This document shows positions 45,178 to 53,053 of a stretch of 64,000 nucleotides of DNA, in pieces. Within the stretch, counting starts at the first letter, position 1, and each line of letters begins with the position of its first letter. Source of the DNA: JAWKNZ01 sp041391425 (GTDB taxonomy: Bacteria; Bdellovibrionota_B; Oligoflexia; Oligoflexales; JAWKNZ01); the NCBI GenBank assembly GCA_041391425.1, contig JAWKNZ010000002.1, forward strand, positions 62,001-126,000, in the 5' to 3' direction. The position numbers and the translations under genes are program-made. The notes under the pieces were generated by a model. It had not been told where the DNA came from and did not search any database. It saw only the letters and a program-made list of their open reading frames with translations.

Positions 45178-45670
45178 TAAGCCTAGCCTCCAAGCCGCTT
45201 TTTATAGGAGCTTTACACTCGCAGAGGGTTTCAAACCCAGTCATCATAGCTAAGTCTTCCGGTTTTTTCCATAAGGTAGCTAGTTGAGCTAGGGTTTTCT
45301 TTTGCAGATTTTTCCGCAAATCGGAAAATAGATCCAACCAGATATCGCGAGTGCTGCATAAGTAACCACCAAGACAATTTGATGATTCAATACATTGCAC
45401 TGGATAGAGTGTATCTTCAGCGGCAGAAAAGATATCCCATACAGAAATTTCACTTGCAGGTCTTCCTAAGATAAAACCGCCATTGCGCCCTCGAATGCTA
45501 GTGACAAGCTCACTTTGACGCAAACGTGATAGAATCTGGTCTATATAGTCTGGAGGAATACCTTGCCTCTCAGCGATATCTAGCCGCTGTTGCTTGCCTG
45601 ACTGCTCATGTGCAGCTAGATCTACCATGATTTTTAGTGCATACCGACTTTTTGATGTAATGTTGATCAT
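45161..45670 (-). CDS. Rrf2-family transcription regulator, IscR-like
   Basis: 169 residues. Winged-helix N-terminus (MINITSKSRYALKIMVDLAAHEQSGKQQRLDIAERQGIPPDYIDQILSRLRQSELV) and the cluster-binding triad Cys93-x5-Cys99-x5-Cys105, the IscR spacing for a [2Fe-2S] cluster. A palindrome resembling IscR sites overlaps the promoter of the operon in which this gene lies (51526-51552), so autoregulation by Fe-S sufficiency is likely. It overlaps nuoB and is 12 bases from nadA. Confidence 0.88.
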   Translation of the reverse strand: MINITSKSRYALKIMVDLAAHEQSGKQQRLDIAERQGIPPDYIDQILSRLRQSELVTSIRGRNGGFILGRPASEISVWDIFSAAEDTLYPVQCIESSNCLGGYLCSTRDIWLDLFSDLRKNLQKKTLAQLATLWKKPEDLAMMTGFETLCECKAPIKSGLEARLNEARR

Positions 45671-45682
45671 TCTTAAAGCCCT

Positions 45683-46735
45683 TTAATGTATCTCAAGCAT
45701 ACGATTCAGGGAGAGTCTAGCTTTGTCAATAAGTTCATTCGAAATATTTACTTCGTAACGGTTGTATTTTAGAGCGTCTCGTGTCATTTCTAACGTAATT
45801 TGTGCCATATATGGACAACGAAAGCTACACATTCGTAGCAATTCTTTGTCTTGGTTTTCAGCAATGATATTATCTCCCATACTGCATTCTGTGAATAAGG
45901 CGTAACTCTTTGCATTGCCTTCCTTCACGGCTTTTATCATTGCTGAAGTGCTTCCCGAAAAATCGCAAGCTTCTACCACATCTGCTTTACATTCCGGATG
46001 GGCTAAGATCATCGTTTCAGGGGACTGCTTTCTAATACTCTGAACATCTTCTACTGAGAATCTGTCGTGTACTTCGCAGAATCCTTGCCAGACAATGAGT
46101 ACATTTTTATCAGCAGTCGCATCGCAAACAATTTCTCCATTGATTTTCTTTGCGTAGACAATTTTTTTTCCTGTTTCTCTTGCTACATTAGCTGCCAAAT
46201 ATGCATCAGGCAAGAAAATGACTGTATCAGTAGCTAGGTGATTTACGACCTTTACTGCATTGCTAGAAGTACAACAGATATCTGTTTCAGCCTTAACATC
46301 AGCATATGTATTGACGTAGGTGACAACTGGCGCGTTTGGGTAAAGCTTTTTCAAAGCTCTTACATCCTCAGCTGTGATCGACTCAGCTAAAGAGCATCCA
46401 GCACGATCTGATGGGACTAACACTGTCTTCTCTGGGCTAAGAATTTTTGCGGTTTCGGCCATAAATTCTACACCGCAAAAAACTATAATATCTGCTTTGG
46501 TCTCAGCTGCTCTTCTAGATAGTTCTAAAGAGTCGCCCTTATAGTCTGGAACTGAATGGTAAAGTGCAGGCTCCATGTAGTTATGTCCGAGTATAACTGC
46601 GTTACGTTCTTTTTTTAGTTCTTCGATTTCAACGATAAGCTCCGAAGCGAGTAAAAGCTCAGCTTCCGGCACTATTTTGGAAAGCTTTATTTTTAAATCA
46701 TTAAATGTTTCATCAACAGATTTGATTTTGTTCAT
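45683..46735 (-). CDS. nadA: Quinolinate synthase A
   Basis: [4Fe-4S] enzyme joining iminoaspartate and dihydroxyacetone phosphate to quinolinate in NAD synthesis. 350 residues: AVILGHNYMEPALYHSVPDYKGDSLELSRRA at the N-terminus, Cys114 in SDRAGCSLAESI, ILAHPECKADVVE, and the C-terminal MCSFRCPYMAQITLE. The three family cysteines can all be matched. Placed between nfu and iscR, which fits a cluster-dependent enzyme. nadB and nadC are not in the window. Confidence 0.94.
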   Translation of the reverse strand: MNKIKSVDETFNDLKIKLSKIVPEAELLLASELIVEIEELKKERNAVILGHNYMEPALYHSVPDYKGDSLELSRRAAETKADIIVFCGVEFMAETAKILSPEKTVLVPSDRAGCSLAESITAEDVRALKKLYPNAPVVTYVNTYADVKAETDICCTSSNAVKVVNHLATDTVIFLPDAYLAANVARETGKKIVYAKKINGEIVCDATADKNVLIVWQGFCEVHDRFSVEDVQSIRKQSPETMILAHPECKADVVEACDFSGSTSAMIKAVKEGNAKSYALFTECSMGDNIIAENQDKELLRMCSFRCPYMAQITLEMTRDALKYNRYEVNISNELIDKARLSLNRMLEIH

Positions 46736-46737
46736 TT

Positions 46738-47292
46738 TTATATTACCACCACTTCAATATCGGGACGAAATTGATCTTGTAAGACACCAGTAATGGCAGC
46801 GAGGGTTCCCATCATGGAACTTGGACAGTCTCCACATGCGCCCATATACCTCACCGATAAAACCAAACCATCATAATCGATAAGCTCCAAATCTCCACCA
46901 TCCGCTTGTAGAGCAGGACGGATCGTATGATCGAGAATCTCATCAATTCTCTGCATTTCAGGCGTCATCATGGCCCGTTTTTCTTCTTGGCTAATTTCTA
47001 AGGACTCAATAAAGTCAGGATCATGTGCATTGATTTTCTCATTTAAAATAGCCTGCACAGCATGATCAACTCTTGCCCAATCCATAGTGCCATCTTGGGT
47101 TATAGTTACAACATTTTCAAAGAAATGGACTTGTGAAACCGCAGGAATTGAAAGAAGAGCCACTGCTAAGGGTACATGGCGGCAATCCTCAGGGTCTTTA
47201 TAAGAAACTTTGCCCTCTCGCTTTAGCTCAGCGCTAACAATATACTTTCTCGCAAATGGATTGGGAGTACTTTGGATTCTAAATTGCAGCAT
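46738..47292 (-). CDS. NfuA/NifU-type Fe-S carrier
   Basis: 184 residues in two domains. Residues 1-87 form the Nfu N-terminal fold (IQSTPNPFARKYIVS). Residues about 115-184 form the NifU C-terminal domain with IRPALQADGGDLELIDYDG and the cluster-binding Cys153-x2-Cys156 (MGACGDCPSS). It delivers clusters made by SufBCD to apo-enzymes such as the adjacent NadA. Two bases separate it from nadA. Confidence 0.9.
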   Translation of the reverse strand: MLQFRIQSTPNPFARKYIVSAELKREGKVSYKDPEDCRHVPLAVALLSIPAVSQVHFFENVVTITQDGTMDWARVDHAVQAILNEKINAHDPDFIESLEISQEEKRAMMTPEMQRIDEILDHTIRPALQADGGDLELIDYDGLVLSVRYMGACGDCPSSMMGTLAAITGVLQDQFRPDIEVVVI

Positions 47293-47339
47293 ATTTGCTC
47301 CATTATTTTACACGTGCAAGCTCACCTAAATAGGTGAGT

Positions 47340-47795
47340 CTATTCCGTTTTGGCTGTTTCAGTATTTTGATTCAATGCATTGTTCATGGCGTGCCAGGCA
47401 AGCGCTGCGCATTTTACTCTTGCAGGGTACTGCCAAATACCAGAAAAAATTTTAAGTTTGCCCAAAACATTATCTTCAGTTTGTGGGTCTATTTCCCCAT
47501 GTAAAAGCTTTTTGAACTGGTTGAACAGTACGTCAGCTTCTTCGCAGCTTTTTCCTACTAAAGCTGTGGTCATCATAGAGGCTGATGCCTTACTTATTGC
47601 GCAACCACTGCCCTCAAAAGAGACGCTTTCAATTTTTTCTTCATTGTTAATATTTAAATAAATATATAAATGATCACCGCATAGGGGGTTGAGTCCCTCG
47701 GCGCTATGGGTGCATGGGTCCAATTTTTTAAAGTTTCTTGGCTTTCTGTTGTGCTCGAGAATGACCTGTTGGTACAAATCTAATTGATTTGACAT
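47340..47795 (-). CDS. sufU: SufU-type Fe-S scaffold/sulfur-transfer protein
   Basis: 151 residues of the IscU/SufU family. Conserved Cys39 and Asp41 (NPLCGDHL), Cys65 (GSGCAISKAS) and Cys129 (RVKCAALAWHAM). An insertion between the second and third Cys (about 85-115) marks the SufU subtype, which normally accepts sulfur from SufS via zinc. It overlaps sufD by 16 bases; no sufS lies between them, unlike the usual sufCDSUB order. Confidence 0.88.
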   Translation of the reverse strand: MSNQLDLYQQVILEHNRKPRNFKKLDPCTHSAEGLNPLCGDHLYIYLNINNEEKIESVSFEGSGCAISKASASMMTTALVGKSCEEADVLFNQFKKLLHGEIDPQTEDNVLGKLKIFSGIWQYPARVKCAALAWHAMNNALNQNTETAKTE

Positions 47796-49096
47796 GCTTC
47801 TTCTCCTTCAATTGCAGCATGCACGTATTCTTGCATGATTTTTCTAATATTAGGAGACTCTATTTTTAAGACAGCCTCTTCTGCAAAAGCCTGACAAAGC
47901 ATTTTTCTGGCAATAGACTCAGGAATTCCTCTCGTTTTAAAATAGAAAATTTCATTTTTATCTAATTGCCCAATTGCTGCTCCATGGGAGCACTTTACGT
48001 CATCCGCATCGATTTCTAATTGCGGTTTGCTGTCAATCTCAGCGGCTTCACTTAGAAGAATATTCTTATTAGTTTGGAATGCACTTGTTCTCTGTGCATT
48101 TTTTCTTACAAAGATTTTTCCGTTAAATACAGCTCTAGAATTGTCGTCAAGTATTCCCTTATAGAATTGATTGCTAGAGCAATCTGGAGCTTTGTGATCA
48201 ATAGATACGTGATTGTCAATATGCTGTGTGTTGTGTGTGAGATATATTCCACCCAAAGAAGCATGGGCTCCCTTGTCTTGCAAAGAGACGTTGATAGAGT
48301 TGCGAGCTAACTTTGCTCCACAATCTATCCCAAAATAATGGAAACTTGAATCCTGCTTTTGTTCTACGTTCATGTGTGAAATGTGTAATGCGTTTTTACT
48401 TTCTATCTGGGATTTGTAATGCCTTAATATAGACCCTTGTTGTAAGGCTACATCGATAGCAGCATTAGTAAAATAATGTTCGCTGTCACTGTCATCGCTT
48501 ATATGAGTTTGAAGAATCTGAGCTTCTGCATAGGGCTCTAAATTGATTAGAATTCTGGGAAAAATAGCGCTGTCTTGCTGTTGTCCCGATTGTAAAAAAA
48601 GAAGATGGATGGTTTTTTTTATTTGTGTATTTTTCTTTATATTGATCAGAACCCCTTGTTCAATCATGGCGCGGTTTAAGGCTGTAAAAGCATTTTCTTC
48701 AGATTGAGATCCCATTGTTATAAGGTTACAGGATAGCTCGCAAAAACCATTGGAAAAACTGTCTATAATTGGGACAATGGTTAAACCTTCCGGCAAGCAG
48801 GGCGGTTCCATTGTTTTATTTGCGATAAATCCATCTATAAAAATAATATTGATGTCATCATCATTGATATATTGCTTAATTCTCGATACGTCGTATCTGT
48901 CAGACTGCTGTCTAGAAGGCGTTTTAAAATTACTGGTGCTGATAGCATTAACACTTGTATACTTCCATTCTTCATGTCTTCTGTTGGGGAAACCAATCTC
49001 CTTAAAAAGAGTAAAAGCAGCATTTCTCGTAGAGTTTAACGTGGAAAAATCGCTAACTGGAAGTGAGTTAAATTGTGATTCAAAGTTATTATCCAT
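47780..49096 (-). CDS. sufD: FeS cluster assembly protein SufD
   Basis: Partner of SufB in the SufBC2D scaffold. 438 residues: N-terminal region with GFPNRRHEEWKYTSV, then the long right-handed beta-helix. The C-terminal family block is SEAAEIDSKPQLEIDADDVKCSHGAAIGQLDKNEIFYFKTRGI, whose Cys and His correspond to the functional positions. It sits between sufC and sufU. Confidence 0.94.
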   Translation of the reverse strand: MDNNFESQFNSLPVSDFSTLNSTRNAAFTLFKEIGFPNRRHEEWKYTSVNAISTSNFKTPSRQQSDRYDVSRIKQYINDDDINIIFIDGFIANKTMEPPCLPEGLTIVPIIDSFSNGFCELSCNLITMGSQSEENAFTALNRAMIEQGVLINIKKNTQIKKTIHLLFLQSGQQQDSAIFPRILINLEPYAEAQILQTHISDDSDSEHYFTNAAIDVALQQGSILRHYKSQIESKNALHISHMNVEQKQDSSFHYFGIDCGAKLARNSINVSLQDKGAHASLGGIYLTHNTQHIDNHVSIDHKAPDCSSNQFYKGILDDNSRAVFNGKIFVRKNAQRTSAFQTNKNILLSEAAEIDSKPQLEIDADDVKCSHGAAIGQLDKNEIFYFKTRGIPESIARKMLCQAFAEEAVLKIESPNIRKIMQEYVHAAIEGEEACQIN

Positions 49097-49113
49097 TATA
49101 AGTAACCGCTCAT

Positions 49114-49887
49114 TTAATTCAGGGACTGTTTTGTTTGTGATAAAATTTGATCGTAGCCTCTTTCCTCAATTTCAGTCGCTAATTCTTTGCTTCCAGTTTT
49201 GACGATTCGGCCGTTATAGAGCACATGAATATAATCAGGTGTAATATAATTCAAAATCCTTTGGTAGTGGGTGATTAGGATGATGGCGTTGTTCTCTGAC
49301 TTCAGCTTATTGATTCCTTCAGCTACAAGCCTAAGAGAGTCCACGTCAAGACCAGAGTCTGCTTCGTCTAAGATCGTAAGTCTTGGAGAAAGTACTGCCA
49401 TCTGCAATATTTCATTGCGCTTTTTTTCTCCACCTGAAAAATCTACATTAACTTGGCGATCTATAAAATTCTCGTTCATGTCTAACAATTTAATTTTTTC
49501 GCGTAAGAACGCATCGAAATCCAAAGGATCCATTTCTTCAATGCCTTGATGGCGGCAAATAGAATTGAACGATGCCCGTAAAAATTCAGAATTACTAACA
49601 CCGGGAACTTCAACTGGGTATTGAAACGCTAGAAAAACTCCTTCGCGAGCTCTTTCATCAGCTTCCATTGCCAATAAATCTTTCTTACGGAAGTTGATTT
49701 CATAAGAGACATTGCCTTTGGTGACTTCGTAATCAGGGTTTCCCGCAATTATCTTTGACAAGGTACTTTTGCCTGAACCGTTTGGTCCCATAATGGCATG
49801 CACCTCACCAGCTTTGACTTCAAGATTTAGGCCTTTGAGTATTTCTTTTTGGTCGATAGATGCGTGTAAATCGCAAATTTCCAGCAT
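49114..49887 (-). CDS. sufC: FeS cluster assembly ATPase SufC
   Basis: ABC-type ATPase that powers SufBC2D. 257 residues: Walker A GPNGSGKSTLSK (about 33-44), Q-loop LAFQYPVEVPGVSNSEFLR, signature DFSGGEKKRNEILQMA, Walker B LTILDEADSGLDVDSL, switch His in ILITHYQRIL. 18 bases before sufD. Confidence 0.97.
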   Translation of the reverse strand: MLEICDLHASIDQKEILKGLNLEVKAGEVHAIMGPNGSGKSTLSKIIAGNPDYEVTKGNVSYEINFRKKDLLAMEADERAREGVFLAFQYPVEVPGVSNSEFLRASFNSICRHQGIEEMDPLDFDAFLREKIKLLDMNENFIDRQVNVDFSGGEKKRNEILQMAVLSPRLTILDEADSGLDVDSLRLVAEGINKLKSENNAIILITHYQRILNYITPDYIHVLYNGRIVKTGSKELATEIEERGYDQILSQTKQSLN

Positions 49888-49911
49888 TAGTTTTGTTTCC
49901 TTTTTTCTATT

Positions 49912-51345
49912 TTATCCAATACTATCTTCAAGTTTCATTTCTAATAATTTGACAGCTTCGACGGAGAATTCGAGAGGTAACTCTTTAAAAACTTCTTTAC
50001 AAAAGCCATTCAATAGTAAGCCAATTGCTTCTTCTTCATCTATTCCACGTGATTTGAAATAGAAAATTTGATCAGCACTTATCTTCGATGTTGTAGCTTC
50101 GTGTTCTACTATCGCAGTTTTGTTTTTCACTTCAATATATGGGTGTGTATTAGCACTGCACTCATCACCAATAAGCATAGAATCGCAAACCGTATTGTTT
50201 CTAGCGCCTTCAGCACTTGGCAATATTTTAACTTGCCCTCGATAAGTATTCTCTGATTGGTTCGCCGATATGCCCTTAGATACAATATGGCTCGTTGTGT
50301 TTTTACCCATATGGATCATTTTGGTTCCAGTGTCGGCTTGCATTCTATTGTTTGTTAAAGCTACAGAGTAAAACTCGCCTCGGGAGTGATCACCTCTTAA
50401 TATGACACTTGGATATTTCCAAGTAATTGCAGATCCGGTTTCAACTTGTGTCCAGGAGATTTTCGAGTTAGCTCCTTGACATAGTCCTCTCTTAGTAACA
50501 AAGTTGTATATTCCTCCCTTGCCTTCTTTGTCGCCTGCATACCAATTCTGCACAGTTGAATATTTAATTTCAGCGTCTTTTAATGCAATAAGTTCGACGA
50601 TAGCTGCATGCAGTTGGTTTTCGTCGCGCATAGGTGCGGTACAACCTTCAAGGTAGTTCACTTTACTACCCTCATCCGCAATTATTAGAGTCCTTTCGAA
50701 TTGTCCTGTTTCTTGAGCATTTATTCTAAAATAGGTTGATAAATCAAGGGGGCAGTGCACGCCTTTAGGAATATAGACAAAAGAGCCATCGCTAAAAACT
50801 GCTGAGTTTAGTGCAGCGTAGAAATTATCCTTATAGGGGACGACGCTACCTAGGTATTTTTTAATAAGTTCTGGATGCGTTTTTAAGGCTTCATTAAAAG
50901 AACAGAAGACAACACCATGCTTTTTAAGCTCCTCTTGATGGGTAGTTCCAACTGAAATACTATCAAAAACTGCATCGACAGCGACACCAGTTAGGCGTTT
51001 CTGTTCTGAAAGAGGAATTCCTAATTTTTCAAAAGTCCTTAGCACTTCGGCGTCAATTTCACCCATGCTTTTGAGGCCGTCACCCCTTTTTTTCGGTGCG
51101 GAATAATATTTAATATCTTGAAAGTCAATTTCGGGGTAGTTTACAGATGCCCACTTAGGTTCCTTTAGCTTCTGCCAGAAACTAAAAGCTTTAAGGCGAA
51201 AGTCTAGTATGAAATCTGGTTCTTGCTTGATTTGGGAGAGGCGCCTTATAACGTCTTCGTTTAGGCCTTTGGGAAATTCCTCTGTTTCAATATCTGTAAA
51301 AAACCCGTATTTATATTCTCTATTAGTTAAATCTTCGTTTGACAA
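49912..51345 (-). CDS. sufB: FeS cluster assembly protein SufB
   Basis: Main scaffold on which the new cluster forms. 477 residues, first gene of the operon. YYSAPKKRGDGLKSMGEIDAEVLRTFEKLGIPLSEQKRL, GVVFCSFNEALK, HCPLDLSTYFRIN, LEGCTAPM and the C-terminal block TIVEHEATTSKISADQIFYFKSRGIDEEEAIGLLLNGF-like residues are diagnostic. The leader before it carries the operator and promoter described separately. Confidence 0.97.
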   Translation of the reverse strand: MSNEDLTNREYKYGFFTDIETEEFPKGLNEDVIRRLSQIKQEPDFILDFRLKAFSFWQKLKEPKWASVNYPEIDFQDIKYYSAPKKRGDGLKSMGEIDAEVLRTFEKLGIPLSEQKRLTGVAVDAVFDSISVGTTHQEELKKHGVVFCSFNEALKTHPELIKKYLGSVVPYKDNFYAALNSAVFSDGSFVYIPKGVHCPLDLSTYFRINAQETGQFERTLIIADEGSKVNYLEGCTAPMRDENQLHAAIVELIALKDAEIKYSTVQNWYAGDKEGKGGIYNFVTKRGLCQGANSKISWTQVETGSAITWKYPSVILRGDHSRGEFYSVALTNNRMQADTGTKMIHMGKNTTSHIVSKGISANQSENTYRGQVKILPSAEGARNNTVCDSMLIGDECSANTHPYIEVKNKTAIVEHEATTSKISADQIFYFKSRGIDEEEAIGLLLNGFCKEVFKELPLEFSVEAVKLLEMKLEDSIG

Positions 51346-51744
51346 AATATAGCTCTCTTGAAGTCTTCAGATAACGATGCAAAATTAAATGCAGATAGAT
51401 TATTTGCTCAAGCATTAAGCGATTGCCTATATATCCGTGTATTTCGCCCTTGCTTACCAATGGCCTCCGGTATATAAGGAAGCCAACATTTACCATATCT
51501 ACACGCTCACGGTCGACAATCTATCAAATGTTGAGTGATTTAGTCAACATTTGTCTTTGTGGTTTCTAACCAATCAATATAGCTTGTGTTTATACATTTA
51601 TTGGCCTCGACTAGACGAAAAAAATTGCAAGTGATAATCAATATGTGGTTGGAGTAGCATATCCAATACTCAGGCTCTGTCTGCCTGATTAAAATATGTG
51701 CATAATGCTGGCAATAAATCTAATAGCCTTTAGAGGAATTAAAT
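51346..51744. other. Divergent region between SUF operon and A-type carrier
   Basis: 399 bases without a gene. It contains the IscR-like palindrome and minus-strand promoter (51519-51552), leaving a leader of about 165 bases before sufB, and an AGAGGA ribosome-binding site for the plus-strand gene at 51730-51735. Both genes concern Fe-S metabolism, so a shared regulator is plausible. Confidence 0.6.
51519..51552 (-). promoter_or_regulatory. IscR-like operator overlapping the suf promoter
   Basis: AAATGTTGA (51526-51534) and TCAACATTT (51544-51552) form a perfect 9-bp inverted repeat. On the minus strand the core reads TTGACTAAATCACTCAA, close to the IscR type-1 pattern. The TTGACT (51542-51547) also makes a -35 box, with ATAGAT (51519-51524) as -10 after exactly 17 bases. 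Binding would cover the -35, consistent with repression by the IscR-like protein encoded in the operon. Confidence 0.6.
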
Positions 51745-52122
51745 ATGGAAAAGCATGATATCCGGTTTAGTGATGAAGCAATAATGCATGCTAAGCGCTT
51801 GCAAAAAGAAAATGTTGACTGGAGCCACCTACCGCTCAGGATTTATATGGATGGGAAGGGGTGTAGCGGATTTCTTTATGGTATTTCTTTTGATGAATCG
51901 ACGGATGAAGATATTTTAATTGAACAAGATGAGTTTAAAATTGTAATCGACCCTAAAACTATCAAATTTGTTAAAGGATCGGTTGTCAATTGGGTTGATG
52001 ATGAACGTGGTACTGGATTCTTAGTTGATAATCCTAATCATAAGAACTTTAGAGGGAAATTTTTCCGCCGTGAGGGCTGGCAAGAACGTTTGTTGGGAGA
52101 AGATGGAAGTGCTGGTACTTAG
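51745..52122 (+). CDS. Divergent HesB/IscA-type (A-type carrier) protein
   Basis: 125 residues with the A-type carrier fold: IRFSDEAIMHAKRLQKEN, LRIYMDGKGCSGFLYGISFDE (Cys40, the first ligand position), IVIDPKTIKFVKGSVVNWVDDERGTGFLVDNPNHKNF. The C-terminal Cys-x-Cys that completes the cluster site in IscA/SufA/ErpA is absent: the equivalent stretch reads NFRGKFFRREGW. It may therefore not bind clusters in the usual way, or may act as a regulatory or partner subunit. Divergent from the SUF operon and followed by an intrinsic terminator. Confidence 0.82.
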   Translation: MEKHDIRFSDEAIMHAKRLQKENVDWSHLPLRIYMDGKGCSGFLYGISFDESTDEDILIEQDEFKIVIDPKTIKFVKGSVVNWVDDERGTGFLVDNPNHKNFRGKFFRREGWQERLLGEDGSAGT

Positions 52123-52154
52123 ACGTTGAAGCCCGTTGCGTTTGTTTTCAAATT

Positions 52155-52202
52155 GTTTCGAGAAAAAGTTTTTTATGAAAACATGATCTCGAAACTTTTT
52201 TT
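52155..52202 (+). terminator. Intrinsic terminator of the A-type carrier gene
   Basis: GTTTCGAGA (52155-52163) pairs with TCTCGAAAC (52187-52195), with a nested stem inside, followed by seven T (52196-52202). The MITE-end sequence begins 7 bases after it. Confidence 0.85.
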
Positions 52203-52208
52203 ATTCCT

Positions 52209-52229
52209 TGAAACGTCAACACGCCCTAA
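52209..52229. mobile_element. Solo end of the MITE-like element
   Basis: TGAAACGTCAACACGCCCTA is identical to the end of the element at 39432-39451. No matching opposite end is found within 150 bases on the left. The final CTA provides the TAG stop of the minus-strand gene that begins here. It could be a remnant of a decayed copy or an incomplete element. Confidence 0.6.
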
Positions 52230-53032
52230 TTAGGATCTAGCTTTTCTAGAACTAATTTGCTTCCTCGTGGGAGTTCTGTTACTCCTTGCTCTAAAAAGAC
52301 AATTTTGAATATAGCGTAATTGCCAATTCCAGCGGTGTAGGTTAAAAGCCCGCTTCCTTCATCATTATCATCTTTAATGCGTATCTTGCTTTGACTATTT
52401 TTGAGGGCAAGTCCTTGCCGAGCAGTTCCATCAAAGGCATCGAATAAGCTTGCGACTAGAACATATTCTTGTTTGGTATCAAGGACGACTCCATTATAAC
52501 CTAAAGTTAATCCTAGCCATTTACGTACAGATTTATCATTTAGTGGGTCCGTTGGTGGTTCAATTTTTATATTCAAATCCACGTTGGAGTTATTTTTGTG
52601 AACAAATCTCCATGGATTATTAGGATCCTTAGATAATATAATTGCAGAGTCGCACCGTAATAAGGTCATGGATAATAAGGTTCTTTTCTCTAAAGGCAAA
52701 GGCATAGATTTTTTGCCTCCAGGCCAGAAATTTAGATGATAGCTTAATTCGACTTCAGCTTTACTAGCAAAATCTATAGTTCCTGAAGTATCTTTGTTTT
52801 CGATTTCAAATAGTTTGGGGTAGAATCTATTTTCCCATGATTTAATAAGCATTATCCGGTTCGGAATATTTATTGAATTAGTAATAGAACTCTTTGCTGT
52901 TCCTCTGTTAATCTCGGTAAGCCATGCACTTAGGTCTGGCAGTGGAGAAGCCGTTGAGATACGAGAAAATATAACGGCAAAGAGAATAAAATAAATTCGC
53001 ATCGAATATTTGCAAGTGTGAATAAACATCAT
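52226..53032 (-). CDS. Exported protein, unknown function
   Basis: 268 residues, signal-peptide-like N-terminus (about residues 11-28, IYFILFAVIFSRISTASP). The body has short strands and charged loops (YNGVVLDTKQEYVLVASLFDAFDGTARQGLALKN) without a recognised family. It ends LVLEKLDPN, with the stop supplied by the solo MITE end, so the original C-terminus may have been slightly longer. 21 bases after the 520-residue gene, likely the same operon. Confidence 0.6.
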   Translation of the reverse strand: MMFIHTCKYSMRIYFILFAVIFSRISTASPLPDLSAWLTEINRGTAKSSITNSINIPNRIMLIKSWENRFYPKLFEIENKDTSGTIDFASKAEVELSYHLNFWPGGKKSMPLPLEKRTLLSMTLLRCDSAIILSKDPNNPWRFVHKNNSNVDLNIKIEPPTDPLNDKSVRKWLGLTLGYNGVVLDTKQEYVLVASLFDAFDGTARQGLALKNSQSKIRIKDDNDEGSGLLTYTAGIGNYAIFKIVFLEQGVTELPRGSKLVLEKLDPN

Positions 53033-53053
53033 AGGTTAGTAACCTCACTTTTT

